A stretch of DNA of 64,000 nucleotides from Syntrophotalea acetylenica (lineage in GTDB: Bacteria; Desulfobacterota; Desulfuromonadia; Desulfuromonadales; Syntrophotaleaceae). Below, one piece after another: positions 55,113 to 64,000 of this stretch; the first letter of the stretch is position 1, and every line of letters starts with the position of its first letter. Made by a program: the position numbers and the translations under genes. The notes under the pieces were generated by a model. That model ran no database searches, had not been told where the DNA came from, and worked only from the letters and a program-made list of their open reading frames with translations. The DNA lies in assembly GCF_001888165.1 (NCBI RefSeq), contig NZ_CP015455.1:496001-560000 (forward strand), given 5' to 3'.

Positions 55113-55301
55113 AACGCGGCCTCCTTGTCGGAAGCGGTTGCCTGAAGGCAAGCCAGTCTCGCGCAACAGCTTTCCGCATGACGGCGGTGCCCCTGCGGGC
55201 ATCAGCCTGGATGGGTTTTGCGGGCAAACCGCTCAATGGTAACAAAAAGGCGTGGCGTTTTGAAGCAGAGTTTGCACTTGTGTGGCAGCCGCGGCGCCGT
55301 G

Positions 55302-58300
55302 CTACGAAGACGTCGTTACGATGCTCGTGCCCGAAGTCGGGCTGGCAAGCAGCGCCGTAAAATCATCGACGTCAAGCGGTGCCCAGAACAGATACCCCTG
55401 GCAGCAGTCGCAGCCGCAATTGCGGAGAAACTCCAGTTGCTGCTGCGTTTCGACGCCTTCGGCGATGGACTGCAGGCCCAGGCTTCGAGCGATGGCCACG
55501 ATACTGGTAACAACCGCCGAAGCGCTGGGATCCTGACCCACGTCACAGATGAAGCTGCGGTCGATCTTCAGACCGTTGACCGGAAAACGGCGCAGGTAGT
55601 TGAGGGAGGAGTACCCGGTTCCGAAATCATCCAGAGCCATGCTGACGCCCAGATCGCTGAGCTGCTGCATGGTTTCCGCCGACGCCTGTGGTTCGCGCAT
55701 GATCATGCTTTCGGTCAGTTCGAGTTCCAGCAGTTGCGGACGGACCCCTTGTTTTTGCAGGATCTGTCGCACGGTCTGTGCCAGATTTTCGTTGCGAAAC
55801 TGTCGGGCGGAAAGGTTGGCGGCAATCGGAACCACCGACAGCCCCCGCGTCTGCCATTGTCTGATCTGTCGGCAGATCTGTTGCAGGACCCATTCGCCAA
55901 TAGGGAGGATCAGGCCGGTCTCTTCGGCCAGAGGGATGAAAAGGTCGGGAGGGATCAAGCCGCGGGTTGGATGGAGCCAGCGCAGCAGGGCTTCGGCTCC
56001 GATGATGGAGCCGTCGTGCAAATCGATTTTGGGCTGGTAGTGCAACAGCAGCTCGCAGCGGTCCAGAGCGCGCCGCAGATCCGACTCCATTTCCATGGCT
56101 TCATGAACCACCAGGTTCATTTCCGGGGCGTAAAGACAGAAGCTGTTGCCTTCTTCCTTGGCACGGTACATGGCGATATCGGCGTTACGGATAAGGGTTT
56201 CCTCGTCTTCGCCGTCTCGCGGGTAGATGCTGATGCCGAGGCTCGCGGTGACGGTAATTTCCCGGTCGTCGATATGAAAAGGGGCGGCGAGGCGTTCGAG
56301 GATCTTTTTGGCGACCTTGCCGACGTCTTCTTCATTGGCCACTTCGGCAAGCAGAATGACGAATTCGTCACCTCCCAGCCGGGCAACCGTATCCGCGTCC
56401 CGTACCGATTGACGCAGCCGCTCGGCGACAATCTGCAGCAGCCGGTCACCGAAACTGTGACCGAGGCTGTCGTTGATGATCTTGAAACGGTCCAGATCCA
56501 GCAGCAACGCCGCTACCAGCCGCTTTGAACGCCTGGCGAACAGGATCGATTGCTCAAGGCGGTCCTGCAGCAATGCCCGGTTGGCCAAACCGGTCAAATC
56601 ATCGTGGGTGGCAAGGTGCTGCAGCTGGTCCTGATAGCGTTTGCGCTCGGTGATGTCCTCCTTGATGGCCAGAAACTGGCTGATGGTGCCGGCAGAACTG
56701 CGTACCGCGGAGATGGATATGTGCTCCCAGAAAAAGCTGCCGTCTTTGCGCCTGTTATGAAACTCGCCGTGCCACTCCCTGCCGGAGGAGATGGTCTCCC
56801 AGAGCTTTTTGTATTCCTCCGGAGAAGTTTCCCCTGATTTCAAAAGACGCGGATTCTTGCCGCGCACCTCTTCAAAGGTGTAGCCGGAAGTTTGGGTGAA
56901 CTTGGGGTTGACGTATTCGATGTTTCCATGCGGATCGGTCAGCACCACGGCGGTCGGGCTTTGCTCCACCGCCTGGGAGAGTTTTCGCAATTCGTTTTCG
57001 TGCCGTTTGCGTTCGCTGATGTCGCGGACGAATGAATAGCAGACAGTCTGGCCATCGTAATCGAAATAGTTGATGGTGACTTCCACCGGGAACACGCTGG
57101 CGTCCTTTCTCCGGTGCAGGGTCTCAATGGTTGTGGAACGCTCGGAAAGCATGATTTCCCGGTGCCGTACCCAGCGTTCGGGGGTAACCGTCGGATCGAT
57201 GTCGAAAATCGTCAGTTCTTCCAGCTCTTCGGGAGTGTAACCGAGCGTTTTGCTGCCCTGTTTGTTAACTTCAAGAATGCGACCCTGCTCGTCAATGCGG
57301 AAAATGCCGATGGCGGCGTGATCGATGCAGGACTGGGCCAAGCGCCATCCGGACTGTGCCATTTTGCTGGCGGTGATATCCTGGGCAATGCCGAGAAACC
57401 CGACGATCTCGCCGCAGGGGGCGCGCATGGCTGTAATCACCAGCGATACGGACAGTCTCTGGCCGTTTTTGTGAACGTAGGTCCACTCCCGGTGATCGGC
57501 GTCGGTCCGGGTCACTTGTGCCATGAACTCCCCGATGGTTTTCACGGCAGGTATGTCGCCACTGTTCAACTCCGCATAGCGGGCCTGCAGTTCCGATGGG
57601 AGATGGAACTGGGCCGGGGTCTGCCGGCCGACGACTTCCTCGGCCGCGTATCCCAGCATTTTTTCGGCACCCCGATTGAACACCGTGATGAAGCCCTGGG
57701 GGTCGGTGGCAATGATGGATACTTCGGAGGCGGCGCTGAGCACACCGGCCAGCAATCGTGAAGTGCGTTCGATTTCCGCCGTTGCGGCTTTCTGCTCTTC
57801 GAACAGGCGCTGCAGGGTCAGTCGCGCCTGCTGGGCTTCTTCAAGAAGGCGCGCCTTTTCGCGTTCCGCATCGAGGGTTTTCTGGTCCGCCTGACGGCGC
57901 TCGGTGATATCGGAGAAGGTGCCCAGGATGCGCAGGGGCTGACCGTCGGCGTCCGTTTCCAGCAGTTTGCCCATGGAGCGGAACCATTTCCAGGTTCCGC
58001 AGCGGGTGCGTTGACGGAACTCGGCACGGAATTCATCGATCCTGCCGGCGACATAGTCCCGATAGGCGGCCAGCACCGCTGGCCGGTCATCGGAGTGCAT
58101 GCGCGCCATCCACGCCGCATTGGTTTCGCGGAACGTCTCCGGTTCATAGCCCAGCATCCGTGCGTAATCCGCATTGACGATGATTGCGCCGGTCTGTACG
58201 TTCAGATCGTAAAGGCCCTGGCGCGAGGCCTTGAGGGCCATGCGCAGCCGCTCCTCGCTGGCCTGCAACGCCAGTGACAGCCGGTCGCGTCGCTGGCGGG

Positions 58301-58859
58301 CGACCATCAGCGTGCCGAGCATGGCGGTGGCCACAGGGTAGATGAGCAATACCGGCAGGCTGATGCGGCTCAGGACGCGCAAGGCGGTATCCCATGGCAG
58401 CAGCAGCATGCAGGCCAGCATGACGATATGTAGCACCATGCCGAACAGATAGAGTTGCCACCAGGATATCTCGGTGTCGCTGTGGCGGGTGCGGTTCTTC
58501 CAGAGCATCCCCAGCAGGCCCGAGGTCAAGATGACGCAGACTCCGGCTTGTGTCGCCGTGCCGCCCTGGGCAAAACGAAAAACGGCGGTGATAATCATGG
58601 CCAGGGAAGTGGGTAACATGCCGAAAAACAGGCCGGACACTCCCAGCAGTACCGAGCGGGTGTCGAAAACGATGCCCGGCACGTATTGCCAGGGGGAGCT
58701 CATGAGGACAATGCCCAACAGGCCGAGGGTGATGCCGACGAAGACCTGTACCGCCAGTCGGTGTTTGAAGCGGCAGCGGCTGGTCGTCACGTCGTAGATG
58801 AAGGCCATGGCCAGCAGCAAGGCGGCATTTTTTACAAGGGCGAGGAAAACATTTTCCAT
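55302..58859 (-). CDS. membrane-bound multi-PAS GGDEF-EAL protein
   Basis: 1185 residues. An N-terminal LytS-type 5TM region ([37 protein letters not shown]) covers residues 1-200. Four PAS/PAC units follow (for example [20 protein letters not shown]), then GGDEF with an intact GGDEFVI and EAL with [20 protein letters not shown] and [17 protein letters not shown]. Both enzymatic signatures look intact. It should make or degrade c-di-GMP in response to a membrane signal. ATG 58859 was chosen because upstream extension has no ribosome site. Confidence 0.88.
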   Translation of the reverse strand: MENVFLALVKNAALLLAMAFIYDVTTSRCRFKHRLAVQVFVGITLGLLGIVLMSSPWQYVPGIVFDTRSVLLGVSGLFFGMLPTSLAMIITAVFRFAQGGTATQAGVCVILTSGLLGMLWKNRTRHSDTEISWWQLYLFGMVLHIVMLACMLLLPWDTALRVLSRISLPVLLIYPVATAMLGTLMVARQRRDRLSLALQASEERLRMALKASRQGLYDLNVQTGAIIVNADYARMLGYEPETFRETNAAWMARMHSDDRPAVLAAYRDYVAGRIDEFRAEFRQRTRCGTWKWFRSMGKLLETDADGQPLRILGTFSDITERRQADQKTLDAEREKARLLEEAQQARLTLQRLFEEQKAATAEIERTSRLLAGVLSAASEVSIIATDPQGFITVFNRGAEKMLGYAAEEVVGRQTPAQFHLPSELQARYAELNSGDIPAVKTIGEFMAQVTRTDADHREWTYVHKNGQRLSVSLVITAMRAPCGEIVGFLGIAQDITASKMAQSGWRLAQSCIDHAAIGIFRIDEQGRILEVNKQGSKTLGYTPEELEELTIFDIDPTVTPERWVRHREIMLSERSTTIETLHRRKDASVFPVEVTINYFDYDGQTVCYSFVRDISERKRHENELRKLSQAVEQSPTAVVLTDPHGNIEYVNPKFTQTSGYTFEEVRGKNPRLLKSGETSPEEYKKLWETISSGREWHGEFHNRRKDGSFFWEHISISAVRSSAGTISQFLAIKEDITERKRYQDQLQHLATHDDLTGLANRALLQDRLEQSILFARRSKRLVAALLLDLDRFKIINDSLGHSFGDRLLQIVAERLRQSVRDADTVARLGGDEFVILLAEVANEEDVGKVAKKILERLAAPFHIDDREITVTASLGISIYPRDGEDEETLIRNADIAMYRAKEEGNSFCLYAPEMNLVVHEAMEMESDLRRALDRCELLLHYQPKIDLHDGSIIGAEALLRWLHPTRGLIPPDLFIPLAEETGLILPIGEWVLQQICRQIRQWQTRGLSVVPIAANLSARQFRNENLAQTVRQILQKQGVRPQLLELELTESMIMREPQASAETMQQLSDLGVSMALDDFGTGYSSLNYLRRFPVNGLKIDRSFICDVGQDPSASAVVTSIVAIARSLGLQSIAEGVETQQQLEFLRNCGCDCCQGYLFWAPLDVDDFTALLASPTSGTSIVTTSS

Positions 58860-59111
58860 GGGGTTAGATCCTTCGCAATGCCTGTCCGTGGATTGCCGGG
58901 GCCAAGCATAGCAATTTTGCGGCATCCTGTCACCCGGTCAGACTTTGTGTGCCGTTTGTTTTGTGCAGACTCCCCGAGAACAAGCAACAGACGGGCCATA
59001 TCGTGAAACGCAGGCGTTGCAGGGTTTTAATCCAGCCTTGTTGCATGGCGGTAAAACAGGTACTATGGGTGGCAACCTGTTTTATCCCCGACAAGGAGGT
59101 ATGGCTGGACC

Positions 59112-61409
59112 ATGGCAGTTCGCAAGGTGTCCGCACGCAGCGTTGGCAAGCGGGTTTTTCTGTATGGCATGATGGTCAGCCTGCTGACCTTCGGTCTTTA
59201 TGCGATTTATCTCGATTTTGCCGTAAGGGAGCGGTTTGAAGGCAAGCGTTTCGCCTTGCCCGCGCGGGTTTATGCGCGGCCGCTCGAATTGTACCCGGGA
59301 CTGAAGCTCACCCCTGCCGATCTGGCCGCCGAGTTGGCCCTGCTCGGATACCGGCAGGTGAAATCTCCACTGGAGCCGGCGACCTACCGATGGGAAGGTC
59401 GACAGTTGGACCTGGTTACCCGGTCGTTCGTGTATGGCGACGGCCCTCAGCCGCCGATTTTATGCAGCGTGGCTTTCTCCGAAGGACGTATCGTATCCCT
59501 GACCGACCGCAAACGGCGTTCGGCCCAGCAGCTGGTGCGCCTCGATCCGGCCCTTATCGGCGGCATTTTCCCCGGCAAGAACGAGGACCGGGTGCTGATT
59601 GAACTGCGGACCGTGCCCCGGCTGGTGGTGGATGCGCTATTGGCCGTCGAGGATCGCCGCTATTACCGGCACCATGGCATCGATCCCCGGGGGATGGCCC
59701 GCGCGCTGCTCATGACCCTCAGTGGCAAAAGCGTTCAGGGTGGCAGCACCATCACCCAGCAACTGGTGAAAAATTTCTACCTGACGGCGGAGCGCACCCT
59801 GCGGCGCAAGTTCACGGAAATGATCATGGCCGTGCTGCTGGAGATGCATTACAGCAAGGAGGAAATTCTCGAAACCTATCTCAATGAGGTTTATTTAGGT
59901 CAGGACGGCAACCGGGCCATTCACGGGTTTGGCCTTGCCAGTGTCCATTTTTTTGACAAACCCCTGTCCCGTCTTCGTCCCGCCGAAGCCGCGCTGCTGG
60001 TAGGCCTGCTGAAAGGTCCGGCCTACTACAGCCCGCGCAACCACCCCCGGCGGGCTCTGGACAGACGCAACCTGGTTTTGTCTCAGATGGTCGAGGCCGG
60101 ATTTCTGCCCGAACAACAGGCCGCGGAAGCCAGAGCGATGCCCCTGGGAGTGGTTGAACGGCCTCCCCGTGGCACCTCTCCCTACCCGGCATTTCTGAAG
60201 CTGGTGCATCGCCAGTTGCAGCGTGATTATCGAGACGAGGATCTGCGATCAGAGGGGTTGTTGATTTTTACCACGCTTGATCCCCGGGTGCAGCGCATGG
60301 CGGAAGAAGCGGTGCAAAAACATCTGGCGCATCTGGAAGCGATACGTGGCATTAAATCCGGCACCCTGCAGGGGGCGGCTATCTTCACCGACACGCAAAG
60401 TGCCGAGGTGCAGGCTTGTGTGGGCGGGCGGGAGCCGCGTTTCGAGGGGTTCAACCGGGTTGTCGATGCCAGGCGGCCTGTCGGATCGCTGATCAAGCCG
60501 GTTGTTTTTCTGACCGCACTGCAGCATCCTTCCCGATACACTCTTGCAACCCTGCTGGACGACGGTCCGCTGGTTTATCGGCAGGCCGGAGCTGAAGACT
60601 GGATTCCGCAGAACTATGACAAGCAGCATCACGGCAAGGTGTCGATGCGCGAGGCCCTGATTCATTCCTATAACGTGGCCACGGTCCGGCTCGGGTTGTC
60701 GGTGGGGGTGGATTCGGTGATGGCCAATATCCGGCAGCTCGGCGTGGAGCGTGAACTGACCGGTTTTGCCGCCAGCCTGCTGGGGGCGGATGCCCTGTCC
60801 CCCCTTGAAGTCGCGCAGCTCTACCAGACCCTCGCCGGAGGCGGTTTCCGTACGCCGCTGCGGGCCATTCGGGAGGTACTTACGGCCGAAGGCGAACCGC
60901 TGCAACGATATCCCCTGAATGTGGAGCAGGTCATCAGGCCGGCCCCTGTTTATCTGGTAACCACCGCACTGCAGTCCGTGGTCCGCGAAGGGACCGCTCA
61001 AAAGTTGTACAACCGGCTGTCGCCTGATCTGGGTATTGCCGGCAAGACCGGTACCACCGACGACTACCGGGATAGCTGGTTTGCGGGATTTACCGGTGAC
61101 CGTCTCGGTGTGGTATGGGTGGGGCGGGACGATAACGAACCTGCCGGATTCAGCGGCGCTGGCGCCGCCATGGGCATCTGGGGCGATATTATGGTCGGAC
61201 TTGATCCCGAACCCTTGGCCCTTGTGCCGCCGGACAATGTGGAGTGGGTATGGATTGATCCCGCATCGGGATTGCGCAGTGCCGCAAACTGCCCGGGTGC
61301 CGTGGAACTGCCTTTTATCTCCGGTTCGGCCCCAACCCGCAGCGCCGATTGTGGTCCACATTCGGTGGGCCATCGGATCAAAACCTGGTTTAAAGGGTTA
61401 TTCGAGTGA
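59112..61409 (+). CDS. mrcB: bifunctional penicillin-binding protein 1B
   Basis: 765 residues. One membrane span (residues 17-36), UB2H-like domain, then GT51 transglycosylase (AVEDRRYYRHHGIDPRGMAR; GGSTITQQLVKNFYLT) and transpeptidase with SxxK VGSLIKPVVFL, SxN SYNVAT and KTG AGKTGTTDDYRDSWFAGF. It polymerises and cross-links peptidoglycan. Its stop overlaps the lipoprotein start by four bases, so the neighbour may be a LpoB-like partner. Confidence 0.93.
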   Translation: MAVRKVSARSVGKRVFLYGMMVSLLTFGLYAIYLDFAVRERFEGKRFALPARVYARPLELYPGLKLTPADLAAELALLGYRQVKSPLEPATYRWEGRQLDLVTRSFVYGDGPQPPILCSVAFSEGRIVSLTDRKRRSAQQLVRLDPALIGGIFPGKNEDRVLIELRTVPRLVVDALLAVEDRRYYRHHGIDPRGMARALLMTLSGKSVQGGSTITQQLVKNFYLTAERTLRRKFTEMIMAVLLEMHYSKEEILETYLNEVYLGQDGNRAIHGFGLASVHFFDKPLSRLRPAEAALLVGLLKGPAYYSPRNHPRRALDRRNLVLSQMVEAGFLPEQQAAEARAMPLGVVERPPRGTSPYPAFLKLVHRQLQRDYRDEDLRSEGLLIFTTLDPRVQRMAEEAVQKHLAHLEAIRGIKSGTLQGAAIFTDTQSAEVQACVGGREPRFEGFNRVVDARRPVGSLIKPVVFLTALQHPSRYTLATLLDDGPLVYRQAGAEDWIPQNYDKQHHGKVSMREALIHSYNVATVRLGLSVGVDSVMANIRQLGVERELTGFAASLLGADALSPLEVAQLYQTLAGGGFRTPLRAIREVLTAEGEPLQRYPLNVEQVIRPAPVYLVTTALQSVVREGTAQKLYNRLSPDLGIAGKTGTTDDYRDSWFAGFTGDRLGVVWVGRDDNEPAGFSGAGAAMGIWGDIMVGLDPEPLALVPPDNVEWVWIDPASGLRSAANCPGAVELPFISGSAPTRSADCGPHSVGHRIKTWFKGLFE

Positions 61410-61819
61410 ACAAGACACTGATAAAATGGCTGGTTCCGGCGATTCTGCTGCTGATCGCGGGGTGTGCGGTGCCACCTCAGAAACAAACTGCGCCGGCGCC
61501 ATCGGGCAACCTGGCGGTGACTTCCCTGCTTGGCAAGGCCAGGTCGCAAACCGCGGCGGGTCGCCTGTCCGATGCCAGTGTTTCGCTGGAACGTGCCTTG
61601 CGGATCGAGCCCCGCAATGCACTGCTCTGGCATGAACTGGCCCGCGTGCGCCTGGCGCAGGGACAGCTCATGCAAGCCGAAAATCTCGCCGCCAAGTCCA
61701 ATTCCCTGGTTCCCGCTGGTCATGTTCTGCGTCGTGAAAACTGGATCATCATCGGTCGGGCCCGTACCGACCTTGGCGATCTGCAGGGAGCCCGCCAGGC
61801 GTTTGAAAGGGCCGAGTAG
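61406..61819 (+). CDS. TPR lipoprotein downstream of PBP1B
   Basis: 137 residues, GTG start. Lipobox LLLIAGCAVPP (Cys19) and two TPR-like repeats (LSDASVSLERALRIEPRNA, LQGARQAFERAE). It is translationally coupled to mrcB (GTGA overlap) and may help or regulate PBP1B at the outer membrane, by analogy of position with LpoB-type cofactors, though it has no LpoB sequence similarity. Confidence 0.78.
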   Translation: MNKTLIKWLVPAILLLIAGCAVPPQKQTAPAPSGNLAVTSLLGKARSQTAAGRLSDASVSLERALRIEPRNALLWHELARVRLAQGQLMQAENLAAKSNSLVPAGHVLRRENWIIIGRARTDLGDLQGARQAFERAE

Positions 61820-61887
61820 CTCGGAGAAATTGCCGTTCTGGACGCGGGCAGGTTTGCGCGCGCCTTATGCGGTGAGGGAGAACCCAT

Positions 61888-62850
61888 ATGGAAAAGTCGA
61901 TGCGGCATTATGGTATCGCGCAGGAATGCATTCCCTGTGTCCTGAAACAGTGCCTTTCCACGGCGCGCTTCGCCCAGCTTGAAGAAGGGCAGACAGCACG
62001 CATCCTCGCCGTGGCGCGGCAGGCCATCGAAGACTCGAAGGTCAAGCCGCTGCTGGTTCAGCACGTTGTCCGCCAGGTTGCGGATGCCGTCATTCAGGAA
62101 CGGGGCGAATCGCCCGAATTCGATATCTATGCCGAGGTCAAACAACGCTCAAACGCGCTGTCCCTGGCTCACGTCCCGATGTTTCAGAAAATGCTGGCCT
62201 GTAGCCCGGAACCGATCGAGATGGGATTGCATCTCGCCGCGGCCGGCAACATCATCGATTTTGGCGTCAAGCCCCATGACGACATCGATCTGGAGCATGA
62301 AATCCGCAATCTGGATCAGACCAGCTTTGCCCGTTATGACATCCGGCCTTTCCGGCAGGCATTGCACAAGGCCTCGAACCTTCTCTATATCTGTGATAAC
62401 AGCGGAGAGATTGTCTTCGACAGGCTGTTTCTGGAAGAACTCATGCGCCAGTTTCCCCGTCTGCGCATAACGGCGGCGCTTCGCGCCCGGCCGATCATCA
62501 ACGACGCTACCCTGGAGGATGCCAGGGCCGTGGGGCTGGACCGTCTGGTCCGGACTATTTCCAGTGGCAGTGTTTACCCGGGGACCATCCTTGATGAAAC
62601 AACCACGGAATTCCAGACATTGTTCGCAGAGGCCGATGTGATCCTGTCCAAGGGACAGGGCAATTTCGAGACGTTGCATCCGCTGGCTGACGAAAGGTTG
62701 TTTTTCCTGCTGCGCATCAAATGCGATTACATGGCCAACCTGGCAAGCGTGGTGAAAGGCGGCCTGGTGCTGATACAGGGTAGCCCCCTCCCTTCCGGCA
62801 GATGCCCGGATTCGTCACGGACCCCGCCGCCACAGCCGACGGTCGATTGA
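61888..62850 (+). CDS. DUF89 (ARMT1-type) damage-control phosphatase-like protein
   Basis: 320 residues. Conserved N-terminal Cys pair CIPCVLKQ and the active-site-like LLYICDNSGEIVFD and DVILSKGQGNFE, with Asp/Asn/Gly metal-binding residues. Members hydrolyse damaged sugar phosphates with a divalent metal. The C-terminus is Ser/Pro-rich. It ends before a clear terminator. Confidence 0.82.
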   Translation: MEKSMRHYGIAQECIPCVLKQCLSTARFAQLEEGQTARILAVARQAIEDSKVKPLLVQHVVRQVADAVIQERGESPEFDIYAEVKQRSNALSLAHVPMFQKMLACSPEPIEMGLHLAAAGNIIDFGVKPHDDIDLEHEIRNLDQTSFARYDIRPFRQALHKASNLLYICDNSGEIVFDRLFLEELMRQFPRLRITAALRARPIINDATLEDARAVGLDRLVRTISSGSVYPGTILDETTTEFQTLFAEADVILSKGQGNFETLHPLADERLFFLLRIKCDYMANLASVVKGGLVLIQGSPLPSGRCPDSSRTPPPQPTVD

Positions 62851-62882
62851 CGGGCGGTTTCACCTGGCCGGTGGATAACAAA

Positions 62883-62911
62883 AAAGGGTTACGCCTTTGA
62901 CGTAACCCTTT
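62883..62911 (+). terminator. rho-independent terminator of DUF89 gene
   Basis: An 11-bp stem AAAGGGTTACG and its complement (7-base loop), followed by GTTTTTTATT. It lies 32 bases after the stop. Confidence 0.9.
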
Positions 62912-62922
62912 GTTTTTTATTA

Positions 62923-62999
<77 letters not shown>

Positions 63000-63129
63000 G
63001 CGGACTCAACTATATAACTCATCCTTCGAGGAAATGCAACGTCAATTTGCAGCCTTTTTGTCCGCCAGGCGCAGGAGTGTGTGTTTTACTCCCTGCGAAG
63101 CAGTGGTTTGCAGGGTGCTCGCCTGTTGG

Positions 63130-63828
63130 TCAGGGCGTCCGTTCGCGTCCGACGCCAAACACTGAAATGCGCAGTTTCGGGCTGCGGGGACTGCTTGTCG
63201 AGAGGGTGATGTAGCCGTTTTGGCGGCTTTTTTCGGCAGGCAGTGTCAGGGTTGCCCGGATGCGGGCCGAAGCGCCGGGTGCCAGCCTGGTCTGGCTGAG
63301 ACTTGCCGATAACGAAGCGGGCATGGTGGCAAGGTTGGACAGAAAAATGGTGCGTTCGCCGTTGTTGGTAAGGGTGATGTCTGCCTGGCGTTTTTCGCCG
63401 GGTCGCATGTTGGTAAGCTGCAACCGGTCGGGTTGTATGTCGATTTCGGGTTTGACCAACCCCGCAATCCGCAGTGCCGCTTTCGGGGTGGCGGGATCGT
63501 TGCTGTAGATGTACACCCATTTGGTAATCGGGCCCCGCATGCCGTTGGAATTGAAAGTGATTCTTACCTCTCCCGATTTTCCGGGGAGGATTTCCCTGCT
63601 GGACAGCAATGTGCCGGTGCATCCGCACGTTGATCGCACGCGTTCAATGGACAGGGTCTGGTCGCCGCGGTTGGCAAAAGTAAAAACATGCTCCAATCTG
63701 TCGCCTTCGGCGATCGTTCCGAACTGGAAAGCGGGGTCGGAGATGAAGATCTGCGGAGCGGCCAGTGCCGGCGCCGGGAGAAGAGCCAGACAAAAAATGG
63801 CCAGAAAAAACGTGTGCGGTGTTTTCAT
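63130..63828 (-). CDS. exported DUF1573-domain protein
   Basis: 232 residues with a signal peptide (FFLAIFCLALLPAPALA). Residues 30-125 match DUF1573/ASH-type immunoglobulin folds: FQFGTIAEGDRLEHVFTFAN, the paired-Cys STCGCTG, and PGKSGEVRITFNS. The second half is another beta-rich segment (RPGEKRQADITLTNNGERTI). Periplasmic and of unknown role; possibly an adhesion or scaffold protein. It is downstream of nothing on this strand within view. Confidence 0.8.
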   Translation of the reverse strand: MKTPHTFFLAIFCLALLPAPALAAPQIFISDPAFQFGTIAEGDRLEHVFTFANRGDQTLSIERVRSTCGCTGTLLSSREILPGKSGEVRITFNSNGMRGPITKWVYIYSNDPATPKAALRIAGLVKPEIDIQPDRLQLTNMRPGEKRQADITLTNNGERTIFLSNLATMPASLSASLSQTRLAPGASARIRATLTLPAEKSRQNGYITLSTSSPRSPKLRISVFGVGRERTP

Positions 63829-63917
63829 AAAAAATCTCCTGAGCAGATTTGAAAGTTCCAGCCGGCCCCAAGATGCGGTTGGCGCCGACTGTTCTTTATA
63901 GCACTATTTGAAGTTTC

Positions 63918-63949
63918 AAACCAGCCCCCTCCACGGGGGATACTGGTTT
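63918..63949. repeat. hairpin at window edge
   Basis: AAACCAG with CTGGTTT outside and CCCCC with GGGGG inside. It could terminate a gene that ends beyond the window. No gene lies between 63829 and 64000. Confidence 0.45.
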
Positions 63950-64000
63950 GCAGGCGCTTGCCGGCGGTTGCATTGGGATTGACAGCCCCTTTGAGTGTTG

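Overview
The window looks like a chromosomal segment of a GC-rich anaerobic deltaproteobacterium, most likely of the Desulfuromonadales (Pelobacter/Syntrophotalea, Desulfuromonas or Geobacter relatives). This rests on gene order and content from memory, not on a database search: a TIGR03960-type radical SAM protein beside RNase G, then rplU-rpmA-obgE-proB-proA-nadD-rsfS-rlmH-gpmI; an oxygen-sensitive class III ribonucleotide reductase; a multi-gene archaeal-type glutamate synthase; and many large PAS/GGDEF/EAL and chemoreceptor proteins.

Layout. 0-2.5 kb: the 5' end of a probable Mla-type permease, a glycine-zipper lipoprotein, a frameshifted TesA-like esterase and a ferritin-like diiron protein, all on the minus strand. 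2.8-9.6 kb (plus): engB, then cobalamin genes (histidine phosphatase, cbiX, fused cbiET), an acidic membrane-anchored zinc-ribbon protein, a small unknown, a NUDT9-like Nudix hydrolase and an EamA transporter. 9.6-12.7 kb: nrdD operon behind two DnaA-box-like sites, two NrdR boxes and a sigma70-like promoter. The glycyl-radical tail of NrdD is a separate 48-residue gene, and nrdG carries a one-base frameshift. 12.7-21 kb: a 156-bp repeat, a PAS/SpoIIE pair, an M24 peptidase, a DEDDh exonuclease, an HD protein, a CcdA-like membrane protein with an anchored MIP18-domain partner, and a chemoreceptor with PocR. 21.5-25.4 kb is an accessory island: a 101-bp direct repeat at both ends encloses a low-GC integron-type gene cassette with a well-formed attC, a second cassette gene truncated by an IS3-family transposase remnant, and a cupin; srkA, frameshifted, follows.

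25.5-35.3 kb (minus): FKBP isomerase, the three-gene glutamate synthase operon and an ammonium transporter (both with sigma54-like promoters, so probably nitrogen-controlled), ilvE and a PHP phosphatase. 35.4-50.3 kb (plus): a long housekeeping run for tRNA/rRNA processing, ribosome assembly, proline and NAD synthesis, envelope control and glycolysis. 50.3-64 kb: two large c-di-GMP proteins (one frameshifted), a Crp/Fnr regulator with a Na/Pi cotransporter, PBP1B, a TPR lipoprotein, a DUF89 protein, tRNA-Arg(CCG) and a DUF1573 protein.

Four genes (tesA-like, nrdG, srkA, GGDEF/EAL) are each interrupted by a single-base indel in a run of identical bases. Their otherwise intact sequence, and the importance of nrdG to an anaerobe, make homopolymer sequencing errors a serious alternative to real gene decay.
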